The notes: generated by a model not told the origin, from the letters alone. Shown: positions 8,398 through 14,814, counted from the first letter of the stretch. The stretch is 16,082 nucleotides of DNA from Holosporales bacterium (GCA_031255325.1 JAIRST010000035.1:1-16082), one strand, 5' to 3'. Made by a program: numbers and translations.

Positions 8398-8817
8398 ATG
8401 AAAAAACTGTTAATGGTGGCTCCTATTGCGCTGATAAGTCTTTTAGGAATCGCAGAAGCGGAGGATATAAAAGTTGTGGCGAATGTAGACCCAACTGCGA
8501 GCTTAGAACTCGCCCAATCTAATGTAAACTTGTATGGAGCTGAAAGCGAGAGAGCGGTAACTATTACGCCGTCCTTTAATACGGTTAGTGCGTCAATAGC
8601 TATTAACTCTACTAATAGTTATAAGGTGATTGATAATAATGGTCATGGAATTAAATATAAGATCTCCGATTCTAGTAATCAGGAAATCAAAAGCGGCAAT
8701 ATTACTTTAGATAACAAAAATCCTGTGAAGTTTACGTTTGCTCCTGATGTCGCAAGAGAGGAGGCTCCCGCTGGTGAATTTTCTGATACTGTAAGAGTAA
8801 CAATATCAGCCCAGTAA
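8398..8817 (+). CDS. CS1/alpha-fimbria-like major subunit
   Basis: A 139-residue exported protein with a clear Sec signal peptide (MKKLLMV, hydrophobic core, cleavage probably after AEA at residue 21). The mature part begins with alternating hydrophobic residues (IKVVANVDPTASLEL), as in the N-terminal donor strand of chaperone-usher pilins. It ends in an APAGEFSDTVRVTISA-like strand pattern resembling CS1-type subunits. There are no cysteines, as in the CS1/alpha group and unlike spore-coat-U or type 1 pilins. ATG 8398 is chosen because GGAG lies 8 bases upstream and the signal peptide starts correctly; ATG 8383 also has a GAGG and is possible. It is paralogous to 9090-9584 and close to a pilus chaperone gene. 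Family assignment is by pattern and context, not by database match. Confidence 0.75.
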   Translation: MKKLLMVAPIALISLLGIAEAEDIKVVANVDPTASLELAQSNVNLYGAESERAVTITPSFNTVSASIAINSTNSYKVIDNNGHGIKYKISDSSNQEIKSGNITLDNKNPVKFTFAPDVAREEAPAGEFSDTVRVTISAQ

Positions 8818-8861
8818 TGTTTTGTCCTGTAGTTTGAAAGATTTATTTGTGTCTAGCTAAG

Positions 8862-8887
8862 CCGGAGGGGTGGTCCCTCCGGTTTTT
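8862..8887 (+). terminator. Rho-independent terminator of the first fimbrial subunit
   Basis: CCGGAGGG (8862-8869) pairs perfectly with CCCTCCGG (8875-8882) around a 5-base loop, followed by TTTTT (8883-8887). It lies 44 bases after the stop codon and should make this subunit mRNA largely monocistronic. Confidence 0.93.
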
Positions 8888-9015
8888 AAAGAGAGAAGTT
8901 TTCGGGATGGGCAAGGAAGCCCGGTGCTCTGTGTTAAAGGGATCAAGGAAGTGAACTTTTAAAGTCTGTTAAAAAAATAAAAAAGAGGTAGGGGGTGGTT
9001 TATACGATTATTTTT

Positions 9016-9044
9016 TCGACAAAGCGATGGAATAACTGTATAAT
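9016..9044 (+). promoter_or_regulatory. Sigma-70-type promoter of the second fimbrial subunit
   Basis: TCGACA at 9016-9021, a 17-base spacer, and a perfect TATAAT at 9039-9044. The predicted start is near 9051. The bases after the -10 box closely match those after the first subunit promoter. Confidence 0.8.
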
Positions 9045-9056
9045 AAAGTGCCGAAA

Positions 9057-9074
9057 GTAAGCAAGGGAGCTTGC
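9057..9074 (+). promoter_or_regulatory. Leader hairpin before the second fimbrial subunit
   Basis: GTAAGC (9057-9062) pairs with GCTTGC (9069-9074), 6 bp including one G-U wobble, with a 6-base loop; an alternative GCAAG/CTTGC register is also possible. It occupies the same place as the hairpin at 8355-8371: just after the transcript start and just before the ribosome binding site (AAAGGGG, 9075-9081). Confidence 0.55.
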
Positions 9075-9089
9075 AAAGGGGTGAATTAC

Positions 9090-9584
9090 ATGAAAAATCT
9101 GCTAATATCAGCGCTTGTGGTGTTGATAGGGGGTGTAGGAATCGCAAAAGCGGATAAGAATGGGCAAATAAATGTTAAGGCGACTGTACAACCTTCCGTG
9201 TTTTTGAAAATAGATGGGAAGAAAGAGGTGAACTTATATGGAGAACAAAGCGACCGATCTATTCTATTTATTCCGCAATTTAACATGGATTTCGCCATTA
9301 TAACTTTTACATCTACTCATGGGGGGAAGGTGAAAAAGATAAAAACAGGTTTGAGTAAGTTCTTTGGGAAGGATGAATATATTCATTATATGGTTAATAT
9401 TATCGGCCGTAACGTAAGCTTACAAGATATGGTTCGGTCCGGCAACAGTACTGAACAATGTATGACTATAGCAAGAGGAAGCGGTACTTTCGTCGCATCC
9501 TTTAACGCTGTGGAAAAGAAAACAGACGTTCCTCAGGGAAAGTATGAAGATATAATGACCGTAACAATAACAGCAAAAACTTAA
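9090..9584 (+). CDS. CS1/alpha-fimbria-like subunit, paralogue
   Basis: A 164-residue exported protein with a Sec signal peptide (MKNLLISALVVLIGG, cleavage probably after AKA at residue 21). It shares with the first subunit the order VxATVxP, VNLYGExSxR, a P-x-FN stretch and a C-terminal strand rich in alternating hydrophobics (GKYEDIMTVTITA). It is longer, with a basic loop and an extra central segment, and has one cysteine. It may be a minor, tip or alternative subunit. ATG 9090 is preceded by AAAGGGG at good spacing; the earlier in-frame GTG at 9048 is rejected because it would start at or before the predicted transcript start. No strong terminator follows, so some transcription may run on into the chaperone gene 225 bases downstream. 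Confidence 0.7.
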   Translation: MKNLLISALVVLIGGVGIAKADKNGQINVKATVQPSVFLKIDGKKEVNLYGEQSDRSILFIPQFNMDFAIITFTSTHGGKVKKIKTGLSKFFGKDEYIHYMVNIIGRNVSLQDMVRSGNSTEQCMTIARGSGTFVASFNAVEKKTDVPQGKYEDIMTVTITAKT

Positions 9585-9808
9585 CGAAGCAGAATTTAAA
9601 TATCGGTGAAAAATAAGTAGTCTTTATGTTTTCTGAATAGAAACACCATAATGGATTTTTAGGAAATTTTTATAAGGATAAATAGAAGATCGATGGGGTA
9701 AGAATTCGGGAGGGTTCTTATAGATGTAAGGTTGTATGAGGGCCTTCTTGATTCAGTTGAAAGTTATCTATTTTTGTGATAAAGCACTTTGGAAGTAAGG
9801 ATAATTTA

Positions 9809-10534
9809 ATGAAAAATTTTTTACTTATAGGTAGATTTTTCAGCTTTTGTTTGTTGTTCTATCTAAGCGAAGTTAGCGCGATGGGCGTTATTCCCTTTGT
9901 GCATTCTTTTAATCCTGGAAAAGGGAACGTTCAATACTCTTTGACCAATAGCAACTCTGAGCCAATAGCCTTTGAAGTACGTATTTTTAAAAGAAAGCAC
10001 AATATGAAAGGAGAAGACATCCTGGAAAAAGATACCAATAGCTTTACAGTTTTTCCTTCTCAAGTGATCGTTCCAGGAAATAGCTCTAGGAACGTAAAAG
10101 TAAAGTGGATTGGGAACAAGGATTTTCAAAATAATTCAAACCAGGAGCAAGCGTTTCGTGTAGCTTTTGAGCAATTTCATATATCCCTTGATAAGAAAAA
10201 GCCAAAGAATGGAGCTACGTTAGATATCAGATTGCGTGTGTTGGCCTCTTTGTATATGACGCCTGCTGGGGCACAGGAACGCTTTAAGGTGGTGTCCGTT
10301 AAGGAAAATGGAAATGGGTATTCGATTCGTGTAAAGAATGAGGGTACGGCGCATGGCTCTACGGACAAATTAGATGCTGACGTTTCTGTATTTGGCAAGA
10401 AATATGCACTTAAAAATATCCTTCGGAAAGAGGACCAAGGGACTGTTATCTTGGCGGGAGGAGAGCGAGAGTATGTTGTGACGCAAGAATCGGTCAAAGC
10501 TTCTCAAACCCCAGCTCCGAAAGCGAAAAGCTGA
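9809..10534 (+). CDS. Periplasmic pilus-assembly chaperone (PapD-like)
   Basis: A 241-residue exported protein, the standard length for fimbrial chaperones. The signal peptide ends near residue 26 (SEVSA). The first immunoglobulin-like domain shows the family pattern: a beta strand with VQYSLTNSNSEPIAFEVRIFKR, then FPSQVIVPGNSSRNVKVKW, in which chaperones place the polyproline-like and strand-F residues. A second domain runs from about residue 150. Such chaperones fold subunits by donor-strand complementation and deliver them to an outer-membrane usher. It lies after two pilin-like genes, which supports the role. ATG 9809 is chosen (TAAGGA 7 bases upstream) over in-frame GTG 9776. A GGAAGTAAG segment (9791-9799) matches the subunit leaders, but no hairpin follows. 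No usher or adhesin gene is in the window. Confidence 0.85.
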   Translation: MKNFLLIGRFFSFCLLFYLSEVSAMGVIPFVHSFNPGKGNVQYSLTNSNSEPIAFEVRIFKRKHNMKGEDILEKDTNSFTVFPSQVIVPGNSSRNVKVKWIGNKDFQNNSNQEQAFRVAFEQFHISLDKKKPKNGATLDIRLRVLASLYMTPAGAQERFKVVSVKENGNGYSIRVKNEGTAHGSTDKLDADVSVFGKKYALKNILRKEDQGTVILAGGEREYVVTQESVKASQTPAPKAKS

Positions 10535-10745
10535 TAGGGGAGGGCACTTCTCATTTCCGCAAGGCGCGCGAAATAGCTGATGGAGATATCTGGTATTGAG
10601 AGACTTTTGGGGCATTTCCGGTGGAAGTTGGCAATGGCATGACTGGGCCGTAGGGTAGGAAAGTCAGCGCATTTTAGGACCAGAATTCAAAAGGTCTGAA
10701 AGTATCTTCCCTACGATGCTTTTGATGTACAGAACTATCTTTGAA

Positions 10746-10830
10746 CTTCGAAATTGACATTCCAGGAGAAACTAATAAGAGCAAAAGCATATGATATCTG
10801 AGCTCAACCTTCCGCTTGCTGTGTGATATC
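10746..10830. repeat. 85-bp direct repeat, copy 1
   Basis: Matches 10986-11070 with one mismatch (T at 10810, C at 11050). It begins CTTCGAAATTGACATTCC and ends GTGTGATATC. Each copy contains two GATATC palindromes, the second at its right end. Confidence 0.95.
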
Positions 10831-10985
10831 TCCTGATCTCCTATATATTCTTCTTCAGTATTTACATTTTCAACCGCTACTACAAGATATTTTCTTGCCC
10901 ACAGATGCTATTCTCCAATAGCTTTTACGTAATGCTTTAAAGTCTTGTAACCTCTCACCGGCTTCTCCCTTTGATGTAGGCCTAT

Positions 10986-11070
10986 CTTCGAAATTGACAT
11001 TCCAGGAGAAACTAATAAGAGCAAAAGCATATGATATCTGAGCTCAACCCTCCGCTTGCTGTGTGATATC
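10986..11070. repeat. 85-bp direct repeat, copy 2
   Basis: The second copy, offset exactly 240 bases from the first. Here the two GATATC sites extend to ATGATATC (11031-11038) and GATATCAT (11065-11072), an 8-base inverted pair that could fold into a hairpin with a 26-base loop. Confidence 0.95.
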
Positions 11071-11389
11071 ATGCGTTAAGATTCGTGAGCTTGCGTGTTC
11101 ACCAGACTACACCATCTGTAAAAACCCTGTACCTATGCTTTGTGCAGAATACGTTGTAGCATTTTAATCATACAAACTGGGGAAGCCTCTCCTATATCCC
11201 TATTTGTACACTACTGACCTTTTCACCTAAAAACGAGCGCATTACCCCTTCTATAGGTATCTACGAATTATAAGAAACTTAGCAAGATCCCTCTTCTCTG
11301 TACTGATTCTACATCAAAGGACACTCCAGGATATACACCCCTTCTTAAAGCTTTGCTACAGAAGACAAAGCTCTTAATGAATACTCACG

Positions 11390-11593
11390 TTAGAATCCTT
11401 CACATTCGATACGCTTGCGTGTCAATTTGCGGGCTCGGCGTAAGGCTTCTGTACGTTCTCGTACACGACGCTCAGAAGGTTTTTCGAAATGACGCCGCAG
11501 CTTAATTTCGCGGAAAGTACCCTCACGCTGCATTTTCTTTTTTAAAGCACGTAACGCTTGATCGACGTTGTTATCGCGGACGAAAACCAACAC
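11390..11593 (-). CDS. rpsU: Small ribosomal subunit protein bS21
   Basis: A 67-residue highly basic protein of the 30S subunit, near the 16S rRNA 3' end and involved in initiation. The sequence VRDNNVDQALRALKKKMQREG is the diagnostic N-terminal block, followed by FREIKLRRHFEKPSERR and a C-terminal run of Arg/Lys. Length and order match alphaproteobacterial bS21. The start is GTG at 11593 with AGAGG about 6 bases upstream on this strand. It is a single gene: the gene upstream ends in its own terminator, and an extended -10 promoter lies between. Confidence 0.97.
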   Translation of the reverse strand: MLVFVRDNNVDQALRALKKKMQREGTFREIKLRRHFEKPSERRVRERTEALRRARKLTRKRIECEGF

Positions 11594-11622
11594 AATGACC
11601 TCTTTCTAAAATAAATTCTCTC

Positions 11623-11631
11623 CTTATACCA
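11623..11631 (-). promoter_or_regulatory. Probable extended -10 promoter of rpsU
   Basis: On the - strand this reads TGG-TATAAG, an extended -10 element, about 30 bases upstream of the GTG start. No good -35 hexamer is seen, which is common with extended -10 promoters. Confidence 0.4.
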
Positions 11632-11666
11632 GATTTTGGCGTTAAGGAAAAGTCTTGTATTGGCAA

Positions 11667-11700
11667 CAAAAAAAGGGAAGGGGTGGCTGGAAACCACCCC
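11667..11700 (-). terminator. Rho-independent terminator of the charge-segregated protein gene
   Basis: GGGGTGG (11680-11686) and CCACCCC (11694-11700) form a perfect 7-bp stem with a 7-base loop. On the - strand the stem is followed by TTCCC and seven T residues. It lies just after the stop codon of the 11709-13133 gene. Confidence 0.9.
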
Positions 11701-11708
11701 CTTGCTGT

Positions 11709-13133
11709 TTATTTTTTATTCTTAGGGCGATTAACCCGTGGTTTTGGTGTCTTATGTTGTACCGCGGGATGGTGCTCTTGCACGTGATGCTGCGGCGGTT
11801 TTTTAGCATGAGATACAGGCTTATGCATCGTCGTTATGCTTTTCTTAGGTTTCGCTGCATGCCGGTTCGTCCGTTCTGCTCGCGCTGGACGTTTGTTCGC
11901 AGTATGATGTTCGGTGGCTTTTCCTCTCGGGTTTCCATGCCTGTTGAGGGTAGGATTCTGCCGTCTTGGGTCATTAGCCCGTACCTGACGTTTCTTAGCA
12001 GGACGAGCCGCTGCGGCATGAGCTTCTGTATGAGCAGCTGGTTTTCGCTTAGCTGTTGCTGCGTGTGGCGTGTTTCCTGTATGGGCTGTAGCTGTGGCTT
12101 TTCCTCTCGGATTCCCATGCCTGTTTAGGTTAGGATTCTGCCGTCTTGGGTCATTAGCCCGTACCTGACGTTTCTTAGCAGGACGAGCCGCTGCTGTAGG
12201 GTGTTCTACATGGGTATTGGCAGAAGCTGCGGCTGGGCGATGCTCCGTGTTCGCGTGAGATGCTCGTGTTGGGGGATTCGCAACACTCTTTTTAGCTTCA
12301 GCTTCAGCCGCTTTGCGCTCACGACGTTCCTGTAGTGCAGTTTTAGCTGATCCAAACAAGCTCTTTGCCCCTTCAAACAAACTCTTACTTGTTCCTATCG
12401 GATCGCTCGTCAAACGCTGAACTCCTGCGTGAACAGCACCAACTGCTGCTGCGGAAACCTCTTTAGTTACTTCTTTTTTGATATCTGCTCCCGCATTGCG
12501 AATCGTGTCTTTGACACTTTCTTCTTTTGGAGTCTTACTCTCTTCAGATGCGTGCGCAGGCTCGATAGGAGCTATTTCTTCGTAGTGTTCCTCAGATGTA
12601 TTCTCTTCATGGTCTTCAGCAGGCGCTTCCTCCTCAGCGGGCTCTGCATTTCCTTCAGGTTCTGCCATTTCTGCATCTGTAGGGGCTTCCTCTTCGGCGG
12701 GCGCTTCTTCTTCCGCCCCTTCTTCTGCTTCAGCAGGTGCTTCTCCTTCCGCTAATGCTTCCTCCCCTAATGGGTCCTCTTCAGCGGGCGCTTCTTCTTC
12801 CGCCCCTTCTTCTTCTGCTTCGGCGGGCGCTTCTTCTGCCAACGCTTCTTCCCCTTCTTCAGCAGGAGCTTCCTCCCCTGATGGGTCCTCTTCAGCGGGC
12901 ACTTCTTCTTCCGCCCCTTCTTCAGCAGGAGCTTCTTCCCCTAATGGGTCCTCTTCGGCGGGGGCTTCTTCTTCCGCCCCTTCTTCTTCTGCTTCAGCAG
13001 GTGCTTCTCCTTCCGCTAATGCTTCATCCTCATACCCTTCTTCTCCTTCTTGAGCGCTCATTCCTAAAGGTAGAGCCAAAATGGTAGCCACGGCGGCTAT
13101 TTCAAAAATTTTACAATTAAAATGAAAAGACAT
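11709..13133 (-). CDS. Exported charge-segregated repeat protein, function unknown
   Basis: A 474-residue protein I cannot assign to a family. Residues 1-27 look like a Sec signal peptide (FEIAAVATILALPLGMSA). Residues about 29-198 are extremely acidic, Glu/Ala/Pro-rich, with imperfect repeats of EEEAPAEEDPLGEE type. Residues about 205-285 look like amphipathic, partly charged helix. Residues about 286-474 are strongly basic and rich in His, Pro, Ala, Arg and Lys, with two 34-residue copies (314-347 and 374-407, one difference) containing ARPAKKRQVRANDPRRQN and NRHGNPRGK. GAGGGG lies just upstream of ATG 13133 on this strand, and a terminator follows the stop. The basic half could bind nucleic acid or anionic polymers and the acidic half could shield it or contact partners; both are inference. 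The gene is alone, between rpsU and yqgE. Confidence 0.85.
   Translation of the reverse strand: MSFHFNCKIFEIAAVATILALPLGMSAQEGEEGYEDEALAEGEAPAEAEEEGAEEEAPAEEDPLGEEAPAEEGAEEEVPAEEDPSGEEAPAEEGEEALAEEAPAEAEEEGAEEEAPAEEDPLGEEALAEGEAPAEAEEGAEEEAPAEEEAPTDAEMAEPEGNAEPAEEEAPAEDHEENTSEEHYEEIAPIEPAHASEESKTPKEESVKDTIRNAGADIKKEVTKEVSAAAVGAVHAGVQRLTSDPIGTSKSLFEGAKSLFGSAKTALQERRERKAAEAEAKKSVANPPTRASHANTEHRPAAASANTHVEHPTAAARPAKKRQVRANDPRRQNPNLNRHGNPRGKATATAHTGNTPHAATAKRKPAAHTEAHAAAARPAKKRQVRANDPRRQNPTLNRHGNPRGKATEHHTANKRPARAERTNRHAAKPKKSITTMHKPVSHAKKPPQHHVQEHHPAVQHKTPKPRVNRPKNKK
11914..12014 (-). repeat. Internal repeat of the basic domain, distal copy
   Basis: A 101-base segment matching 12094-12194 with four mismatches, encoding residues 374-407 of the charge-segregated protein. 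The offset is exactly 180 bases (60 codons), so the frame is kept. Confidence 0.9.
12094..12194 (-). repeat. Internal repeat of the basic domain, proximal copy
   Basis: The partner of 11914-12014, encoding residues 314-347. The two copies differ in four bases but only one residue (Asn/Thr), which suggests either recent duplication or selection on the protein sequence. Confidence 0.9.
12678..13025 (-). repeat. Imperfect tandem repeats encoding the Glu/Ala-rich domain
   Basis: Units of roughly 60-90 bases repeat several times and encode residues 37-152. The block GAEEEAPAEEDPLGEE occurs with small changes at residues 52-67, 73-88 and 110-125. The repeats have drifted at third positions but keep the frame. 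Such arrays are prone to length variation between strains. Confidence 0.85.
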
Positions 13134-13250
13134 TGTCCCCTCTGCATTATATTTCTCAATGAATATTACAATTATTGTATTTATAGATAATTAATTTTGT
13201 GCAAATTTTACACACAAGAAAAGATTTTATTTAATTAAATAAATAATATT

Positions 13251-13292
13251 AAAAGCACCTCAATATTTGTCATTGATAGGTTGAGTGCTTTT
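13251..13292 (-). terminator. Rho-independent terminator of yqgE
   Basis: AAAAGCA-CTCAA (13251-13263, one bulged C) pairs with TTGAG-TGCTTTT (13281-13292), a 12-bp stem with a 17-base loop. On the - strand the stem runs into a T-rich tract. It lies 36 bases beyond the yqgE stop. The AAAA/TTTT ends make it potentially bidirectional. Confidence 0.75.
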
Positions 13293-13328
13293 CTAAGATA
13301 ATAATTTTGAGGCGATAGAGATAAGGAA

Positions 13329-13925
13329 TTAGGCATGCCCATAAAAAGCTGTCAGTCTTGCCGGCACGATATCAAGCACAGCAAAAGCCTGACGCCACTT
13401 TGTTTCAACATCCGTTGAAAAAATCAACTCTGCATTCGGTTCAATGCAGAGCCATTCATTTTCTTGAACGTCATGTTCAAGTCGCCCTGCTGGCCAGCGT
13501 GTATGTCCCATGACAACCCAATAGTTTTGGGGGGCACAACCAGAAGCGATAGCTTCTAATATTCCAATAGTTCCCGTTAAGGCTAGGTTTTCTCCCACTA
13601 AAATACTTTCCTTCACAAGGCAATCTGTAGAATGCAATACGAACCCTCTGTCTATACCTGTCGTTCCACCACAATAGATTGGAACACCTTTCGGAGCATG
13701 CTTTGTCATCAATCCAACGTGTAATAAAAGATCCTCAAATTGAATTTTTGGCTCAAGACGGTTAACGATAATCCCCATTGAGCCTTGCTCATTATGTCCA
13801 CATATATATATCAGTGTTTGAGAGAAAGGAGGCACTTTAATATGAGGCATAGCGACGAGAAGCTTTCCAACAAAATGTGCGCTATAGTGTCTTGTTGTAT
13901 TCATGATTTTGATCATAAGTCTCAT
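13329..13925 (-). CDS. yqgE: YqgE/AlgH family (UPF0301) protein
   Basis: A 198-residue cytoplasmic protein of the DUF179 family, whose molecular role is not well established. It shows the family pattern: GKLLVAMPHI near the start, FSQTLIYICGHNEQGSMGIIVN, then VPIYCGGTTGIDRGFVLHS, GYWVVMGHTRW-like YWVVMGHTRWPAGRLE, and the C-terminal FSTDVETKWRQAF. Length is normal. ATG 13925, ATG 13916 and ATG 13904 are all in frame and none has a strong ribosome binding site; the first conserved residues follow the third one closely, so a start at 13916 or 13904 is quite possible. It stands alone with its own terminator. Confidence 0.92.
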   Translation of the reverse strand: MRLMIKIMNTTRHYSAHFVGKLLVAMPHIKVPPFSQTLIYICGHNEQGSMGIIVNRLEPKIQFEDLLLHVGLMTKHAPKGVPIYCGGTTGIDRGFVLHSTDCLVKESILVGENLALTGTIGILEAIASGCAPQNYWVVMGHTRWPAGRLEHDVQENEWLCIEPNAELIFSTDVETKWRQAFAVLDIVPARLTAFYGHA

Positions 13926-14119
13926 ATATTAAGGAAAGGCTAATACAAAAAATATTTAAAATATCCATGTCCTATGAATGTTATTATCGTATTGTTGCAA
14001 GCAACTTTGAAGGTGGGATTCTATCTCTACTTTCCTCTTCAGATTTATTGATCCAATTCATTACAATGGATGGAGATAAATGCAAAAAATAGACAAAAAC
14101 ATGAAGTGTTATAAAAAAG

Positions 14120-14193
14120 TGGAGCGGGCGATGGGAATCGGACCCACGTCATCGGCTTGGAAGGCCGAGGCTTTACCATTAAGCTACGCCCGC
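14120..14193 (-). tRNA. tRNA-Gly (anticodon TCC)
   Basis: Cloverleaf on the - strand with acceptor GCGGGCG (5' end at 14193) pairing CGCCCGC, a D arm with TAGCTTAATGGTAAA, an anticodon stem CGGCC-type around CTTCCAA (anticodon TCC), and a T arm GTGGG-TCCGATTC-CCATC-like. U is the discriminator and CCA is encoded (14120-14122). A run of T follows, a likely terminator. It lies 4 bases downstream of tRNA-Tyr, so they form one transcript. Confidence 0.96.
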
Positions 14194-14197
14194 ATAG

Positions 14198-14283
14198 TGG
14201 TGGAGGGGGTAGGATTCGAACCTACGTAGACTCTCGCCGGCAGATTTACAGTCTGCTGCCATTAACCACTCGACCACCCCTCC
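14198..14283 (-). tRNA. tRNA-Tyr (anticodon GTA)
   Basis: Acceptor GGAGGGG (5' end at 14283) pairs with CCCCTCC, A is the discriminator and CCA is encoded (14198-14200). The anticodon arm GCAGA-CTGTAAA-TCTGC gives GTA. A long variable arm and the T loop GGTTCGAATCC are present, as expected of bacterial tRNA-Tyr. The order Tyr then Gly(TCC) recalls the tyr-gly pair upstream of tuf in many proteobacteria, but no tuf gene follows here. Confidence 0.97.
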
Positions 14284-14309
14284 AGAGTTTATTTTACTCT
14301 GTCTTTTCG

Positions 14310-14338
14310 TGTTTAGGAGATCGCCCGTTTTGTGTCAA
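14310..14338 (-). promoter_or_regulatory. Probable promoter of the tRNA-Tyr/tRNA-Gly transcript
   Basis: On the - strand, TTGACA (14338-14333), a 17-base spacer and TAAACA (14315-14310). The -10 is poor but the -35 is perfect, and the distance to the tRNA 5' end (about 26 bases) is right for a short tRNA leader. Confidence 0.5.
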
Positions 14339-14814
14339 TACTTACGTCAATAAGGGTAACATCTTCCAGCACTAATGCTTCTTAAAGCAGAGATCGAGAT
14401 CAGGATTGAGTGTAATATATGTGGAGTTGTTGATGTTGTGTTGGTGGAGTGGGGAGCTTAATTTATATTAAACTATACATATTTTTAGCGCTGTAGCTGC
14501 GTTCGTCTTTATTTTACAAAGGGGAGGACCCATCCACTTCACATGACACATGAGAGAGATTTCAAGAGATTTATATGAACCAGTGTTGGGGGAGGTGGTG
14601 AGTGTGTGTTGTGGTGTTATGAAGCCGCGTTCAGTAGGGAGGAAGGGATATTTAAGAGAGAGTTACGAGCAGAGATTTATCAAGAGCATTAGAATGAGCA
14701 GAGTATATTTGTTTAGAGGCACGAAGAGGACTTAAGAAGGAGAGTCAAGTAGGAGAAGGGGAGCGTTAGGGTAGGAGAGAGAGGAGTAGTGTTGTTGTGT
14801 GTGGGGGGAGTGTA
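14339..14814. other. Gene-poor, increasingly purine-rich intergenic region
   Basis: No gene is supported. A 61-codon + strand frame at 14550-14735 has no ribosome binding site of note and odd composition. From about 14575 the + strand becomes very rich in G and A/T with few C residues, with GT-rich runs such as GTGAGTGTGTGTTGTGG and several GGGG blocks. The skew continues through the promoter and leader of the next gene. Confidence 0.5.

Larger units (their letters stand above)
10535..11389. other. Gene-poor region with direct repeats, possibly a decayed element
   Basis: 855 bases without a convincing gene. It holds the 85-base direct repeat (10746-10830 and 10986-11070), with weaker similarity extending upstream of both copies (TTTGATGTA...CTATCTT). 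A 12-base inverted pair, CCTTTGATGTAG (10968-10979) and CTACATCAAAGG (11309-11320), is also present. The longest suggestive frame is on the - strand from ATG 11072 to TAA 10674: 132 codons interrupted by a single TAG at 10908-10910. I recognise no protein in it. A decayed mobile element or pseudogene is possible but unproven. Confidence 0.45.

Noticed and set aside
10831..10985. Resemblance of the - strand stretch to a RelE-like toxin or a transposase fragment
   Set aside because: Only a few residues match loosely, in different frames for each idea, and no partner gene or catalytic motif is present.
10746..11070. CRISPR array
   Set aside because: Only two copies, 85 bases long with a 155-base gap, which does not fit repeat-spacer dimensions, and there are no cas genes.
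10746..11165. Idea that UGA or UAG is read as sense codons in the frames across the 85-bp repeats
   Set aside because: The chaperone and gyrB end normally at TGA, and no suppressor or recoding element is visible. Decay or chance explains the stops.
11655..12128. + strand 157-codon frame and a - strand 94-codon frame within the basic domain
   Set aside because: Both are open because of the repeat composition of the real gene. Their sequences are rich in Cys/Met/Arg or lack any start signal.
12737..13087. + strand 116-codon frame made almost only of Leu, Pro and Arg
   Set aside because: It is the complement of the Glu/Ala repeat array. The - strand frame has a signal peptide, a ribosome binding site and a terminator, and runs 474 codons.
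13134..13250. TATAAT immediately before the start codon of the charge-segregated gene
   Set aside because: It lies so close to the ribosome binding site that transcription would begin at or inside that site. The real promoter is probably further up in this AT-rich stretch and could not be fixed.
14550..14735. + strand 61-codon frame in the purine-rich intergenic region
   Set aside because: No start signals, no recognisable domain, and its composition simply follows the local strand skew.
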